Positions 1 through 8,319 of a stretch of 64,000 nt of DNA are shown here, in pieces (positions within the stretch are counted from its first letter, which is position 1; the number at the start of each line of letters is the position of its first letter). The stretch comes from Corynebacterium simulans (GTDB lineage Bacteria > Actinomycetota > Actinomycetes > Mycobacteriales > Mycobacteriaceae). A program made the position numbers and the translations under genes. The notes beneath the pieces are model-generated. The model was not told where the DNA came from. It saw only the letters and a program-made list of their open reading frames with translations, and did no database searches. The DNA lies in contig NZ_CP014634.1 of NCBI RefSeq assembly GCF_001586215.1, positions 2,356,001 through 2,420,000 on the forward strand, read 5' to 3'.

Positions 1-44
1 AAAAGTTCCTGCCCTGCTTGGCGACGCCCCGATAAGGGGAGGGC

Positions 45-104
45 ATGTTCGAAAATGATTGTCTGTAGTGCGAAAACCATTGCCTTATTCGAACATTTGA
101 ACTA
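45..104. promoter_or_regulatory. Inverted TTCGAACAT motifs upstream of HEPN gene
   Basis: ATGTTCGAA at 45-53 is the exact inverse of TTCGAACAT at 88-96. The second copy sits in a 16-bp stretch (89-104) that matches the corynebacterial LexA consensus in its left half and deviates at three positions on the right. It could be a weak SOS site or a site for another regulator; the function is inferred only. Confidence 0.3.
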
Positions 105-169
105 ATCTGGAAGTAGATGTCCAGTGCACGCTCTAGATTTATGGTCAACAACAGCAAAGGAGGAGCATC

Positions 170-610
170 ATGGCACAGGTTATTTCTGCAACAGCGCAGT
201 TCAGGGGGTCGCGCGCTGCCGCAGGCGCGTTCAAGCGTGACCGTTTTCTAACGCAAGCCGGAGACCTTCTGTCGCAGGCCCGCGCCATGGCTGCCACTGA
301 GCGTTGGGACCAAGCTCTCGAGTTTGCATACCAGGCGGGTCTGCGCACTGCCGGTGCGCGTATCGCAGATTCCGCAGTGTCAAAGCGGCGCCGTTTGCCC
401 TCGAGTGCGTGGGAGCAGCTGGCCATGGTGGGCGCTTCCGAGAAGGATTGGGCGGAGCGTTTCCATGGATATTCCCGCCTTCGTTCTCGTGTGGCCTCCG
501 GGCTGGATGATGCGCCGGATGAAGAAGTCGTTGTAAAGCTAATGGCCTTGGCTGCGGAATTTTTGGCAGAGGTTGAAGAGGGGATTGTCTTCGGTTCTCT
601 TGCTGCCTAG
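170..610 (+). CDS. SAV_6107 family HEPN domain protein
   Basis: This 146-residue cytosolic protein resembles the actinobacterial SAV_6107 HEPN family, an all-helical family often found just upstream of the mraZ cluster. The start is supported by an AAAGGAGGAG ribosome site 6-7 nt before the ATG. The sequence is helix-rich (about residues 25-130) with an acidic C-terminal helix. HEPN proteins can be RNases, but I do not see a clear R-x4-6-H motif; the nearest is ERFHGYSRLRS near residue 95, so catalytic activity is doubtful. It is monocistronic, followed by 216 bp before the DUF3040 gene that show no gene. No partner nucleotidyltransferase is next to it. Family assignment is from overall sequence recognition; the role is unknown. 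Confidence 0.7.
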   Translation: MAQVISATAQFRGSRAAAGAFKRDRFLTQAGDLLSQARAMAATERWDQALEFAYQAGLRTAGARIADSAVSKRRRLPSSAWEQLAMVGASEKDWAERFHGYSRLRSRVASGLDDAPDEEVVVKLMALAAEFLAEVEEGIVFGSLAA

Positions 611-826
611 CTGCGTGGTTTCGGGGCCAGCTATTTACTCCGGGTGTGACGTTGCCCAATAGTGGTGGGGGCAGACTGTGCTTGCGGGAACTTACTGATT
701 ACTCTGGGCGTTAGATAGTTAGTAGTTCACGAATCATGGTGTAATCCAAAGCCTGCGCGGTGGCGCGTAGTTGCATTGCAGCGTGGATTTTTGGCCCGAT
801 GCCCATTGAGATCAATTGGAGGAAAA

Positions 827-1198
827 GTGTCGCTTTCCGAGCACGAGCAGCAGGCACTGCGTGAAATTGAACGATCCTTGATGCAGGATGATCCCAAGTT
901 TGGTTCCTCCGTTACGGGTGACTCCGGCTTTGGTAACGGCGGCGCCATCACCCTGCGCGGGGTTGCCCTCATCGTTGTTGGCCTTTTGCTGATGGTTGGC
1001 GGCGTAGCTTTGGCGCAGCAGTCACTGTGGTTTGTGGCCTTGTCTGTGCTGGGCTTCCTCGTGATGTTCGGTGCTGGCGTGTGGATGCTGCGCGGCCGTA
1101 AAGAGGCTGTTAGCTATAGCGCGCCGCGCCGCCCGGCTGGCAACCGTCAAGGCGTGAGCTCCCGCCTTGAGGAGAACTTCCGCCGCCGTTTCGAATAA
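827..1198 (+). CDS. DUF3040 domain membrane protein
   Basis: A 123-residue protein of the DUF3040 family, a small actinobacterial membrane protein family of unknown function. I place the start at GTG 827 because it follows an AGGA-type ribosome site (TTGGAGGAAAA) and gives the family's typical N-terminus, an S-L-S-E-H-E-Q motif followed by an amphipathic helix with acidic residues. Two adjacent hydrophobic segments (about residues 45-65 and 68-88) form a helical hairpin, and the C-terminus is basic (RRPAGNRQ, then RRRFE). The gene ends in a good intrinsic terminator, so it is transcribed separately from mraZ. An in-frame upstream ATG at 776 lacks a ribosome site. Confidence 0.75.
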   Translation: MSLSEHEQQALREIERSLMQDDPKFGSSVTGDSGFGNGGAITLRGVALIVVGLLLMVGGVALAQQSLWFVALSVLGFLVMFGAGVWMLRGRKEAVSYSAPRRPAGNRQGVSSRLEENFRRRFE

Positions 1199-1221
1199 GC
1201 TACCCGCTTTTTGGCGCTAGG

Positions 1222-1258
1222 GCCCGCATCCTTCTGGATGCGGGCTTTTAGTTTTCTC
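1222..1258 (+). terminator. Rho-independent terminator after DUF3040 gene
   Basis: A 10-bp perfect stem, GCCCGCATCC (1222-1231) with GGATGCGGGC (1236-1245), closes a 4-nt loop and is followed by a T-rich tail (TTTTAGTTTTCT). It separates the DUF3040 gene from the long non-coding region before mraZ. Confidence 0.85.
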
Positions 1259-1270
1259 TGAGCTTTATCT

Positions 1271-1323
1271 CCCACTTTTACCCATTCCGCCCACTTCGAC
1301 CCACATTCCCCACTTTGTCCCAC
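1271..1323 (-). repeat. Six GTGGG-like boxes at 9-10 bp spacing, minus strand
   Basis: On the plus strand CCCA begins at 1271, 1281, 1290, 1300, 1309 and 1319, so the minus strand reads GTGGG (once ATGGG) at alternating 10 and 9 bp intervals, several preceded by AAA. The unit is the same as in the MraZ operator before mraZ but inverted and longer. It may be a second MraZ array or a site for another protein. Confidence 0.65.
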
Positions 1324-1413
1324 TGCGGGGTGAGTGCGGCCTTTTGCGTGCGTTGGGCGGCGGTGCGTATCCCGGCGGTGTGCGAGGCGGCTGTGGGTTG
1401 TTCAAGAGGATTA

Positions 1414-1504
1414 CCAGCCCTGGAAAACCAGACCTCCTGTTCGTGGGTTAGCGCTCTATGGGGTGACTGAAAACCGACCATGAACTCTGGGTTTCCAGCC
1501 CTGG
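1414..1504. repeat. Paired CCAGCCCTGG motifs
   Basis: The near-palindrome CCAGCCCTGG occurs at 1414-1423 and 1495-1504. Each is close to a related AAAACC-GACC string (about 1424 and 1470), which suggests two diverged copies of a longer unit or the ends of one small element. I see no transposase or target-site duplication. Confidence 0.4.
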
Positions 1505-1801
1505 GTATTTGTCGAAACGGATATAAAGACGGGCCGCCAAACGTCGGTACCCGGGCAGGCGGCTGCAATTGGGGTAGTCGTAAACGTGCATCGCGGGCTG
1601 CGTGGGGACTGCACTAATCGCAACATGCGGGGTTTAAGGTGGCGGTGGGGCGCAATATGTTGGTGTGATTGGTGGGGTAGTTGAGGTGTTTGCAGGGTGT
1701 TGTCAAGGGGGTGGCTGGGGAATTCTTCCCACCATCAAAATGGTCTTCTACCTTGGCTGATTTGTCGGAAAGCTTTTAAACACGCAGCCGAAGGTGACAG
1801 A

Positions 1802-1838
1802 AGTGGGGGAAAGTGGGGTAGAGTGGGGCGCAGTGTGG
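1802..1838 (+). promoter_or_regulatory. MraZ operator: four AGTGGGG boxes at 10-bp spacing
   Basis: AGTGGGG starts at 1802, 1812 and 1822 and a variant AGTGTGG at 1832, exactly one box per 10 bp. MraZ is known to bind direct TGGGN repeats separated by 5 nt in front of its own operon, and this array sits about 95 bp before the mraZ start. Autoregulation of the dcw cluster by MraZ is the natural reading. Confidence 0.8.
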
Positions 1839-1933
1839 AACCGAGGGTCTGTGGATGTGTGTTGAACATCTGCCGGCGCGAGGGGCTGCACAGAGGAATC
1901 CGGAGTTTCGAGTAACAGGAAGGTGGACCCGGG

Positions 1934-2368
1934 ATGTTTCTCGGTACCTACACTCCCAAGCTCGATGACAAAGGGCGGCTAACGCTTCCAGCGAAGTTCC
2001 GTGAAGAGCTGGCGGGTGGCCTCATGGTCACCAAAGGTCAGGACCATTCCTTAGCGGTGTACCCGCGTGAGGAGTTTGCGGCGCGAGCGCGAAAAGCGGC
2101 GGCGGTATCTCGTACGAACCCAGATGCGCGTGCGTTTATCCGTAACTTGGCAGCAAGTGCGGATGAGCAAAGGCCAGACGGGCATGGGCGGATCACGCTT
2201 TCAGCAGCCCACCGCGAGTACGCAAGCCTCAAGAAGGAGTGCGTGGTTGTCGGTTCGGTGGACTTCCTCGAAATCTGGGACGCAGCCGCATGGGCTGAGT
2301 ACCAGGCGCAAACTGAAGATGCTTACTCGGCGGCAGACGCCGATGACGTACTCGCTGGCTTGCTTTAG
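1934..2368 (+). CDS. mraZ: Transcriptional regulator MraZ
   Basis: MraZ is the AbrB-like DNA-binding repressor that heads the dcw cluster and controls its own operon. The protein has the usual length (144 residues) and two SpoVT-AbrB-like repeats. The first includes the conserved MFLGTY start and [14 protein letters not shown]; the second includes [16 protein letters not shown] near residue 85. The start is supported by AGGAAGGTGG nine nt before ATG. A four-box MraZ operator lies just upstream. About 155 bp separate it from rsmH, longer than in many bacteria, with no gene between. Identification is certain from the paired motifs and the position. Confidence 0.97.
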   Translation: MFLGTYTPKLDDKGRLTLPAKFREELAGGLMVTKGQDHSLAVYPREEFAARARKAAAVSRTNPDARAFIRNLAASADEQRPDGHGRITLSAAHREYASLKKECVVVGSVDFLEIWDAAAWAEYQAQTEDAYSAADADDVLAGLL

Positions 2369-2523
2369 ATATGCAGCTAGCGATGAGTGCGTGTACGGAC
2401 TCTGCCCGAGGTGGATGCTCTGGTGTACTTCCCCGATATCAGAAACCTGCCTCGGACAGGGCCCTATACGCACTCTTTTTGCACAGTAAGACAATTTTTC
2501 AAAAGTGGGGGTGACTAGCAGCG

Positions 2524-3570
2524 ATGACGGCTCAGGACAATAACTCGGCAGTAAATTACGACGTAGCGGATAATCACGGCCACGTGCCGGTTATGCGTGA
2601 GCGCATGGCACAGCTGCTAGAACCTTCTGTTGCGGGCGATAACGCAGTGCTTATCGACGGCACCTTGGGGGCCGGCGGGCACACCGAGTACTTCTTGAAC
2701 AAGTTCCCCAATGTCCGCGTAATTGGTGTCGATCGCGATGGTGCCTCCTTGGCAGCAGCCACCGAACGCCTTGCGCCCTTCGGAGATCGCTTCGTCGGCG
2801 TCAATGCCCGCTTTGATGATGTGTGTGCAGAAATCGAGCGCGCAGAGGGCACGATTTTCGACGTCGCGCGTGAGCACGGAATCGCCGGAGCGCTCTTCGA
2901 TTTGGGCGTTTCCTCGATGCAGCTTGACCAAGTCGAGCGCGGTTTTGCTTATAAGACCGACGCGCCTTTGGATATGCGCATGGACCCTTCGCATGGGATT
3001 ACCGCTGCGGACATCCTCAATACTTATAGCCACGGCGATTTGGCGCGCATCTTGAAGACCTACGGCGACGAACGCTTCGCCGGAAAGATTGCCTCCGCCG
3101 TCCTCAAGGAGCGCGAGAAGGAGCCCTTTAGCAACTCTGAGCGCCTCGTTGAACTGCTTTATGCCACCATCCCGGCTGCCACCCGCCGCACTGGCGGGCA
3201 CCCTGCAAAGCGCACTTTCCAGGCGCTGCGCGTGGAGGTTAACCGCGAGTTGGAGGCAATCGAGCAGGTTATTCCTGTCATCACTGACGCGCTCACCGTT
3301 GGCGGGCGTGCGGTGTTCATGAGCTATCAGTCGTTGGAAGATCGCATCGTCAAACAGGCTTTTGCCGAGCTGACGAAGTCGAAAACTCCCGCCGGTTTGC
3401 CAATGGATCTGCCGGGTACCGCTCCGAAGTTCAAGACCGTCACCCGCGGTGCGGAAAAGGCGAGTGCCGAAGAGATCGAGGAAAACTCCCGCGCTGCTTC
3501 GGTTCGCGTCCGTGCTATCGAGCGTCTTGAGGGCGAGCCTTCGCTGCACCCACCGGGAGGCACGTCATGA
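2524..3570 (+). CDS. rsmH: 16S rRNA (cytosine(1402)-N(4))-methyltransferase RsmH
   Basis: RsmH (formerly MraW) uses SAM to N4-methylate C1402 in the decoding centre of 16S rRNA. The 348-residue protein carries the family signature [13 protein letters not shown] near the N-terminus, the SAM-binding [16 protein letters not shown] stretch (about residues 44-58), [14 protein letters not shown], and the [13 protein letters not shown] motif near residue 235. A CAGCG-ATG context with AGGGGGTGAC-like purine sequence upstream supports the start. Its last codon overlaps the ATG of the ftsL-like gene (ATGA), indicating translational coupling. The C-terminal 30 residues are a variable basic tail. It is cytosolic and in the normal dcw position. 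Confidence 0.97.
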   Translation: MTAQDNNSAVNYDVADNHGHVPVMRERMAQLLEPSVAGDNAVLIDGTLGAGGHTEYFLNKFPNVRVIGVDRDGASLAAATERLAPFGDRFVGVNARFDDVCAEIERAEGTIFDVAREHGIAGALFDLGVSSMQLDQVERGFAYKTDAPLDMRMDPSHGITAADILNTYSHGDLARILKTYGDERFAGKIASAVLKEREKEPFSNSERLVELLYATIPAATRRTGGHPAKRTFQALRVEVNRELEAIEQVIPVITDALTVGGRAVFMSYQSLEDRIVKQAFAELTKSKTPAGLPMDLPGTAPKFKTVTRGAEKASAEEIEENSRAASVRVRAIERLEGEPSLHPPGGTS

Positions 3571-4376
3571 GTCTCAACGAACGTATCCCTGAACGTAACT
3601 ACTCCGCACAGACTTTTCAGAACCCAGCACTAGGAAGGACCCGCACCATGGGGGCGAGCCGCGACTTTACTACCGGAACTGATACCGGAGCCGCCACGAC
3701 TCTTCTCGAGCCAGGCCGCCGTGCGGTCCCACAATATACTCCGCGCCGCGCTCCGCATCGCACGCAAGTGCCGACGCGCCGCGGCAACCGCTTGGGTTCG
3801 AAGCAGGTCGTGTCTTTCCGCGGCCGCCGGCTTCCGCAGCAAACCACCAAGAAGAACTCGCTGTTTACCCGGCTATCTTTCATCGCAATCGGTTTGCTGA
3901 TTTTCGGCGTGGTCGTCTCCATGTGGCTGTCCGGTATCTCCACCGCGCAGACCTTCGTGGTCAAGGATCTCACTGTCCAGGAGTCTGAGCTGGATAACCA
4001 GCTGGAGACTTTGAACCGCGACCTCGAAAACGTGCGTTCGGCATCCGACGTCGCGCGCCGTGCCAACGAGGCCAAGATGGGCGTTCCGACGCAGCCGGGC
4101 ATCGTTGAGGTTGACCCAGAAGGTAACCCGCAGGAGAAGCGTCCAGCGGATCCGGCAACCGAAGCGATTGTTGACGTCAACGGCGCACCGGTTCGACCGG
4201 ACCAGGCTTCCAGTGACCCGGATGCAACCAAGGATGTTTCTGGCAGCTTGAACGAGGTGCCGCAAGGCCGTCAGCGCACGGACCGCCAGCCAGCTGGTGA
4301 GGACGCACCAGCACCGGCACCGGGCGCGCAGGTGGAATTGCCAAACATTCCGGCGCAAGCGCCGTATGTCAACTAG
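3567..4376 (+). CDS. ftsL: FtsL-like divisome membrane protein
   Basis: A 269-residue bitopic protein in the exact ftsL position between rsmH and ftsI. About 100 residues of basic, disordered cytoplasmic sequence precede one transmembrane helix (about 103-125, [17 protein letters not shown]). A short coiled coil follows (about 130-165, with [20 protein letters not shown]), then a Pro/Asp-rich extracytoplasmic tail of about 90 residues. FtsL/FtsB-type proteins bind FtsQ and activate FtsWI. The long N-terminal and C-terminal extensions are typical of corynebacterial versions; sequence identity to model FtsL is low, so the symbol rests on architecture and synteny. It overlaps rsmH by 4 bp. Confidence 0.85.
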   Translation: MSLNERIPERNYSAQTFQNPALGRTRTMGASRDFTTGTDTGAATTLLEPGRRAVPQYTPRRAPHRTQVPTRRGNRLGSKQVVSFRGRRLPQQTTKKNSLFTRLSFIAIGLLIFGVVVSMWLSGISTAQTFVVKDLTVQESELDNQLETLNRDLENVRSASDVARRANEAKMGVPTQPGIVEVDPEGNPQEKRPADPATEAIVDVNGAPVRPDQASSDPDATKDVSGSLNEVPQGRQRTDRQPAGEDAPAPAPGAQVELPNIPAQAPYVN

Positions 4377-4399
4377 CTGTGAATGTGGTTTCTTCGGAT

Positions 4400-4425
4400 G
4401 TGCTCGCGCGTGCCTGCGCGAGCAC
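4400..4425 (+). terminator. GC-rich hairpin between ftsL-like gene and ftsI
   Basis: GTGCTCGCGC (4400-4409) and GCGCGAGCAC (4416-4425) form a perfect 10-bp stem with a 6-nt loop. No run of T follows, so it may be a partial attenuator or an RNA-stability element rather than a full terminator inside the dcw operon. Confidence 0.5.
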
Positions 4426-4515
4426 TTCGCATTTATAGGGCAAAATCTTGATTCAAAACTGTCTGCAGCGCGATGAGCTGTAAAAAGATAATCGGCAAAA
4501 GGAAAAGGTGACTTT

Positions 4516-6675
4516 GTGACTCGACCCAATTCAGGTGACCGCCATGGCGGTTCCCGGAGGGACCAGGGGCGCGCCGGCAGGGGCACCCCTGCGGATCGCA
4601 ATAACCAAAGCCGCCTGGGACGCAACGAAGGCTACCGTCAGGGCCGTCCCACTAACCGCACCCATCGAGGAGCCAACACTGGCTCTGCCATGCCGCGTGC
4701 CAATGCGCTGCGTCCGAGTGAGCGCGTCACTGCCGCCAGCCGTGATAAGCAAACCCGCGGTCCTGCGGCACCCGGCCGCTTCAAGTTCTTGCCGCAGAAG
4801 GAAATCCTTAGCAAGCGCGTTAAAACCGTCGTTTCTGCGCTGATGGTCGTCCTCGTTATCCTGGGCGGGCGCCTAGCCTGGGTACAGCTCGTGTGGGGCC
4901 CGGATCTTGCCGCGAAGGCGGTGGCACAGCGTTCCCGTGTCTACATCGACTCCGCCCGCCGCGGCGAGATTGTTGACCGCAACGGCCAGCGCCTTGCCTA
5001 CACCATGAAGTCCCGCTCGCTGACCGTTTCCCCGACCCGCTTGCGCGAAGAGCTGCGGGAGCAGGAAGAGATTGAGGCAACTGGCGAGGATTCTTTCGAC
5101 AGCATGGACGAAGCCTCCCGCAACAAGTTCTTAGATGACAAGGTTGAGTCCCGCCTGAAGGAGATGGCTGAGGGCATCCCAGACAAGATCAAGGCTGCGG
5201 GCCTTAGCACTGGCGACGTTAATTCCAAGCACATCCTCGATAAGCTCCACGCTGATACGCAGTACGAGGTCTTGGTCCGCAACGTCGATCCTGACGTTGC
5301 CGTAAAGATCGCCGAAGAGTACCACGGCTTGGCTGCCGACGAGCAGCAGATCCGCCAGTACCCTAACGGGGCAATCGCCGAAAACGTCATCGGTAAGGTT
5401 TCCATGGATGGCCAAGGCCAGTTCGGTTTCGAGGCCTCCGGCGATTCCACACTGACCGGTATCGACGGCAGCTCCACCGAGGACGTTTCCACCGGTGGCC
5501 AAGCCATCCCGGGCACCCTGCGCGATCAGGTTCCAGCTACCGATGGCAAGAACGTCACCTTGACCCTCGACCTAGACCTGCAGACATTCGTCCAGCAAAA
5601 GCTCGAAAAGGCCCGCGTGAACTCCAAGGCGAAGAACGCCCAGGCAGTCGTTCTCGACGTCGCTACCGGCGAGGTTCTTGCCATGGCTAACACGGGCACC
5701 ATCGACCCAAACAAGGACATTGAAAAACAGCTCAAAGAAGACAAGGCCTTCGACAACCGCAGCGTGTCCCACCCTTATGAGCCAGGTTCCGTTGCCAAGG
5801 TGATCACCGCCGCTGCCGCATTGCAGGAAGGCGTCACCACTCCGGACGAGGTCCACCAAGTCCCGGGCTCCATCGACATGTCCGGTGTGACCGTCAACGA
5901 CGCGTGGCAGCACGGCGTCGAGCCGTACACCACCACGGGTATCTTCGGTAAGTCTTCCAACGTCGGTACCCTGATGCTCGCCCAGAAGCTGGGCCAGGAG
6001 CGCTACGCCAAGTATCTCGAGACCTTCGGCCTTGGCGAGACCACCGGCATTGAACTGCCAAATGAATCCGCAGGCCTCGTACCGGCTCAGGAACAGTGGT
6101 CCGGCGGCACCTTCGCCAACCTGCCCATCGGCCAGGGCCAGTCCTGGACCACCCTGCAAATGGCCAGCGTCTACCAGGCGCTTGCCAACGGCGGCGAGCG
6201 CATCGAACCGCGCATTATTTCCTCCATCACCGGTCCAGGCGGCGAAAAGGAAAAACTCGACGAGCCGCGCAAGACCCGCGTGGTCAGCGAGGAAACCGCG
6301 AAGACCACCGTCGATATGTTCCGCGCCGTGTTCCAGAAGGATCCAAATGGCGTCCAGAACGGCACTGCGGGCGACAATAACATCGAGGGCTATCAGCTTT
6401 CCGGTAAGACGGGCACCGCCCAGAAGGTCGATGAGAAGACCGGCGCCTACTCCAACTCCGCGTACTGGATCACTTTCGCGGGCATCGCGCCTGCCGACGA
6501 CCCTCGTTTCGTCGTCGCCATCATGCTCGACGAACCGCAGTCGGGCGTCAACGACAACGGTTCCGGCGGCCAGTCTGCCGCGCCGGTGTTCAAGGACATC
6601 GCCAGCTGGCTGCTCAACCGCGACAACATTCCACCGTCCAAGCCCGCGCCGGAGCTGACCCTGCGCGCTCAATAA
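4516..6675 (+). CDS. ftsI: Penicillin-binding protein 3 / FtsI (PbpB), septal transpeptidase
   Basis: The class B transpeptidase crosslinks septal peptidoglycan with its partner FtsW. The 719-residue protein has a long basic, glycine- and arginine-rich cytoplasmic head (about 1-95), one membrane anchor (about 105-125, VVSALMVVLVILGGRLAWVQ), a dimerisation/pedestal domain and a C-terminal transpeptidase domain. Active-site motifs are all visible: SxxK as S425-V-A-K428, SxN as S480-S-N482, and KTG at K631-T-G. The start is GTG at 4516 after an AAAAGGTGA ribosome site. It is preceded by a 139-bp gap with a hairpin and followed by murE after 63 bp. FtsI length near 650 is usual for actinobacteria; the extra length is in the basic head. 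Confidence 0.95.
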   Translation: MTRPNSGDRHGGSRRDQGRAGRGTPADRNNQSRLGRNEGYRQGRPTNRTHRGANTGSAMPRANALRPSERVTAASRDKQTRGPAAPGRFKFLPQKEILSKRVKTVVSALMVVLVILGGRLAWVQLVWGPDLAAKAVAQRSRVYIDSARRGEIVDRNGQRLAYTMKSRSLTVSPTRLREELREQEEIEATGEDSFDSMDEASRNKFLDDKVESRLKEMAEGIPDKIKAAGLSTGDVNSKHILDKLHADTQYEVLVRNVDPDVAVKIAEEYHGLAADEQQIRQYPNGAIAENVIGKVSMDGQGQFGFEASGDSTLTGIDGSSTEDVSTGGQAIPGTLRDQVPATDGKNVTLTLDLDLQTFVQQKLEKARVNSKAKNAQAVVLDVATGEVLAMANTGTIDPNKDIEKQLKEDKAFDNRSVSHPYEPGSVAKVITAAAALQEGVTTPDEVHQVPGSIDMSGVTVNDAWQHGVEPYTTTGIFGKSSNVGTLMLAQKLGQERYAKYLETFGLGETTGIELPNESAGLVPAQEQWSGGTFANLPIGQGQSWTTLQMASVYQALANGGERIEPRIISSITGPGGEKEKLDEPRKTRVVSEETAKTTVDMFRAVFQKDPNGVQNGTAGDNNIEGYQLSGKTGTAQKVDEKTGAYSNSAYWITFAGIAPADDPRFVVAIMLDEPQSGVNDNGSGGQSAAPVFKDIASWLLNRDNIPPSKPAPELTLRAQ

Positions 6676-6738
6676 AACTTCAACGAATACCACACCTTCG
6701 CACCACAAACCTTCGCACTACAAATAAGGGAGAAAGCA

Positions 6739-8319
6739 ATGAGCGTAGACCTAGAAAGCCTCGCTACTATCGGCGGCGGGCGCGTTATCGGTGACGAGAC
6801 CGTCACTGTTTCCTCCTGCAGTCTCGACTCCAAGGCGATTGCTGCGGGCGGCCTCTTTGCAGCGTTGCCCGGAACCCGCGTGCATGGCGCCCAGTTCGCC
6901 GGCGGCACCGAAGCAGCGGCGATCCTCACCGACGAAACCGGCCTGCAGCACTTGCAGGAAGCAGGGGAGCGCCGCCCCACCATCGTGGTCGAAGACATCC
7001 GCGCCGTGCTGGGGCTCATCGCCGCAGAAATCTATGAGCACCCGACGAAGTCGCTGACCGTCATTGCGGTCACCGGCACCTCCGGCAAGACGACCACCAG
7101 CTACCTGCTTGAGGCGGGCTTGCTCCACGCTGGCTACAAGGTCGGTCTCATCGGCACCACCGGCACTCGTATCAACCGCAAGCCGGTTCCCACCAAGTTG
7201 ACTACCCCGGAAGCACCGACGCTGCAGGAGCTGTTCGCACGCATGCTCGCGGAGGGGGTTACCCACGTGGTCATGGAGGTTTCCTCCCACGCTCTCGAGC
7301 TGGGCCGCGTGCGGGGCACACACTTCAAGGTCGGCGGTTTCAGCAACCTCAGCCAAGATCACCTTGACTTCCACCCGACGATGGAGGATTACTTCGAGGC
7401 CAAGGCCGCGCTTTTCGACGGCCCGCAATCGGCCGCCTCCGCCGTTATCTGCGTCGACGATGAGTGGGGCAAGCGCATGCTGGAGCGCGCCGCCGGTAAG
7501 CCGCGCACCGTGGTTGCCACCACCGCAGCAGAGCAGGCACAGCAACTGGCCGACGCCGTTGATGCAACTCTGGTCACCGCGACCCAGACCGGCACCGAGG
7601 TCACTGGCGAGCAGCATGTGGATATGAACTTCGCTGGCCAGCAGCATTCCTTCGAGCTGCCGATGCCAGGAAAATTTAATATTGCCAACGCTGCGCTGGC
7701 CACGGGCATGGCGGCCGCCGTTGGCGTTGACGTCGAGCAGTTCCTGGCCGGCATCGAGCGCGTGGCCGTTCCAGGCCGCATGGAGCGTATCGACCGCGGC
7801 CAGGAATTCGTCGCCGTGGTTGACTATGCCCATAAGCCGGCCGCAGTCGCCGCCGTTCTCGATACTCTGCGTGGCCAGCTCGAGGGAACCGATGGGCGCC
7901 TCGCGGTGGTTGTCGGCGCCGGAGGCGACCGCGACTCCTCCAAGCGCCCACTGATGGGTGCTGCCGCCGCAGAGCGCGCGGACCTCGTCGTGGTCACTGA
8001 CGATAATCCGCGCAGCGAGGACCCAGCCACCATCCGCGCATCCGTCATCGAGGGCGCACGCAAGGCTTCAGCTTCCACTGATATCCGCGAGGTCGGCTCG
8101 CGCGCCGCCGCCATCGACGAAGCAGTCCGCTGGGCCATGCCTGGCGACGCCGTCATCGTCGTAGGCAAGGGGCACGAAGTCGGCCAAATCATCGGCGATG
8201 AGACTGTTCACTTCGACGACCGTGAGGAGCTCGCACGCGCTCTCGACGAAAAGCTAGCCGGCAACGCGCCACAGGAAAATGCGCGGTACGGTGACACTGT
8301 GGAAAAGGAACAAGCATGA
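6739..8319 (+). CDS. murE: UDP-MurNAc-L-Ala-D-Glu:meso-DAP ligase MurE
   Basis: MurE adds the third stem-peptide residue with ATP in the cytoplasm. The 526-residue protein has the Mur ligase layout: N-terminal UDP-binding domain, central ATPase with GTSGKTTT (lysine at residue 117), and C-terminal domain. The motif D422-N-P-R425 is the diagnostic for meso-diaminopimelate as the substrate amino acid, agreeing with the DAP-type wall of corynebacteria. AGGGAGAAAGCA precedes the ATG. The stop overlaps the murF start by 4 bp (ATGA), so the two are coupled. The last 20 residues after the ligase fold are variable and charged. Confidence 0.97.
   Translation: MSVDLESLATIGGGRVIGDETVTVSSCSLDSKAIAAGGLFAALPGTRVHGAQFAGGTEAAAILTDETGLQHLQEAGERRPTIVVEDIRAVLGLIAAEIYEHPTKSLTVIAVTGTSGKTTTSYLLEAGLLHAGYKVGLIGTTGTRINRKPVPTKLTTPEAPTLQELFARMLAEGVTHVVMEVSSHALELGRVRGTHFKVGGFSNLSQDHLDFHPTMEDYFEAKAALFDGPQSAASAVICVDDEWGKRMLERAAGKPRTVVATTAAEQAQQLADAVDATLVTATQTGTEVTGEQHVDMNFAGQQHSFELPMPGKFNIANAALATGMAAAVGVDVEQFLAGIERVAVPGRMERIDRGQEFVAVVDYAHKPAAVAAVLDTLRGQLEGTDGRLAVVVGAGGDRDSSKRPLMGAAAAERADLVVVTDDNPRSEDPATIRASVIEGARKASASTDIREVGSRAAAIDEAVRWAMPGDAVIVVGKGHEVGQIIGDETVHFDDREELARALDEKLAGNAPQENARYGDTVEKEQA

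Larger units (their letters stand above)
1259..1933. other. 675-bp non-coding region upstream of mraZ
   Basis: No convincing gene is present on either strand; the longest frame (minus strand, 1278-1568) has no ribosome site and is built from repeated motifs. The stretch holds, in order, a minus-strand array of six GTGGG-like boxes (1271-1323), two CCAGCCCTGG motifs 81 bp apart (1414-1504), G-rich sequence around 1625-1720 and the plus-strand MraZ boxes (1802-1838). The mraZ promoter should lie between about 1740 and 1900, but I could not identify one -10/-35 pair with certainty. Confidence 0.6.

Noticed and set aside
1278..1568. A 96-codon minus-strand frame in the mraZ upstream gap
   Set aside because: No ribosome site or leaderless box, repeated motif content and no similarity to a known protein; the DNA-level repeats explain the open frame.
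5572..6708. A 378-codon antisense frame over ftsI
   Set aside because: The sense strand encodes an intact transpeptidase with all motifs; the antisense frame lacks a start signal and recognisable domains.
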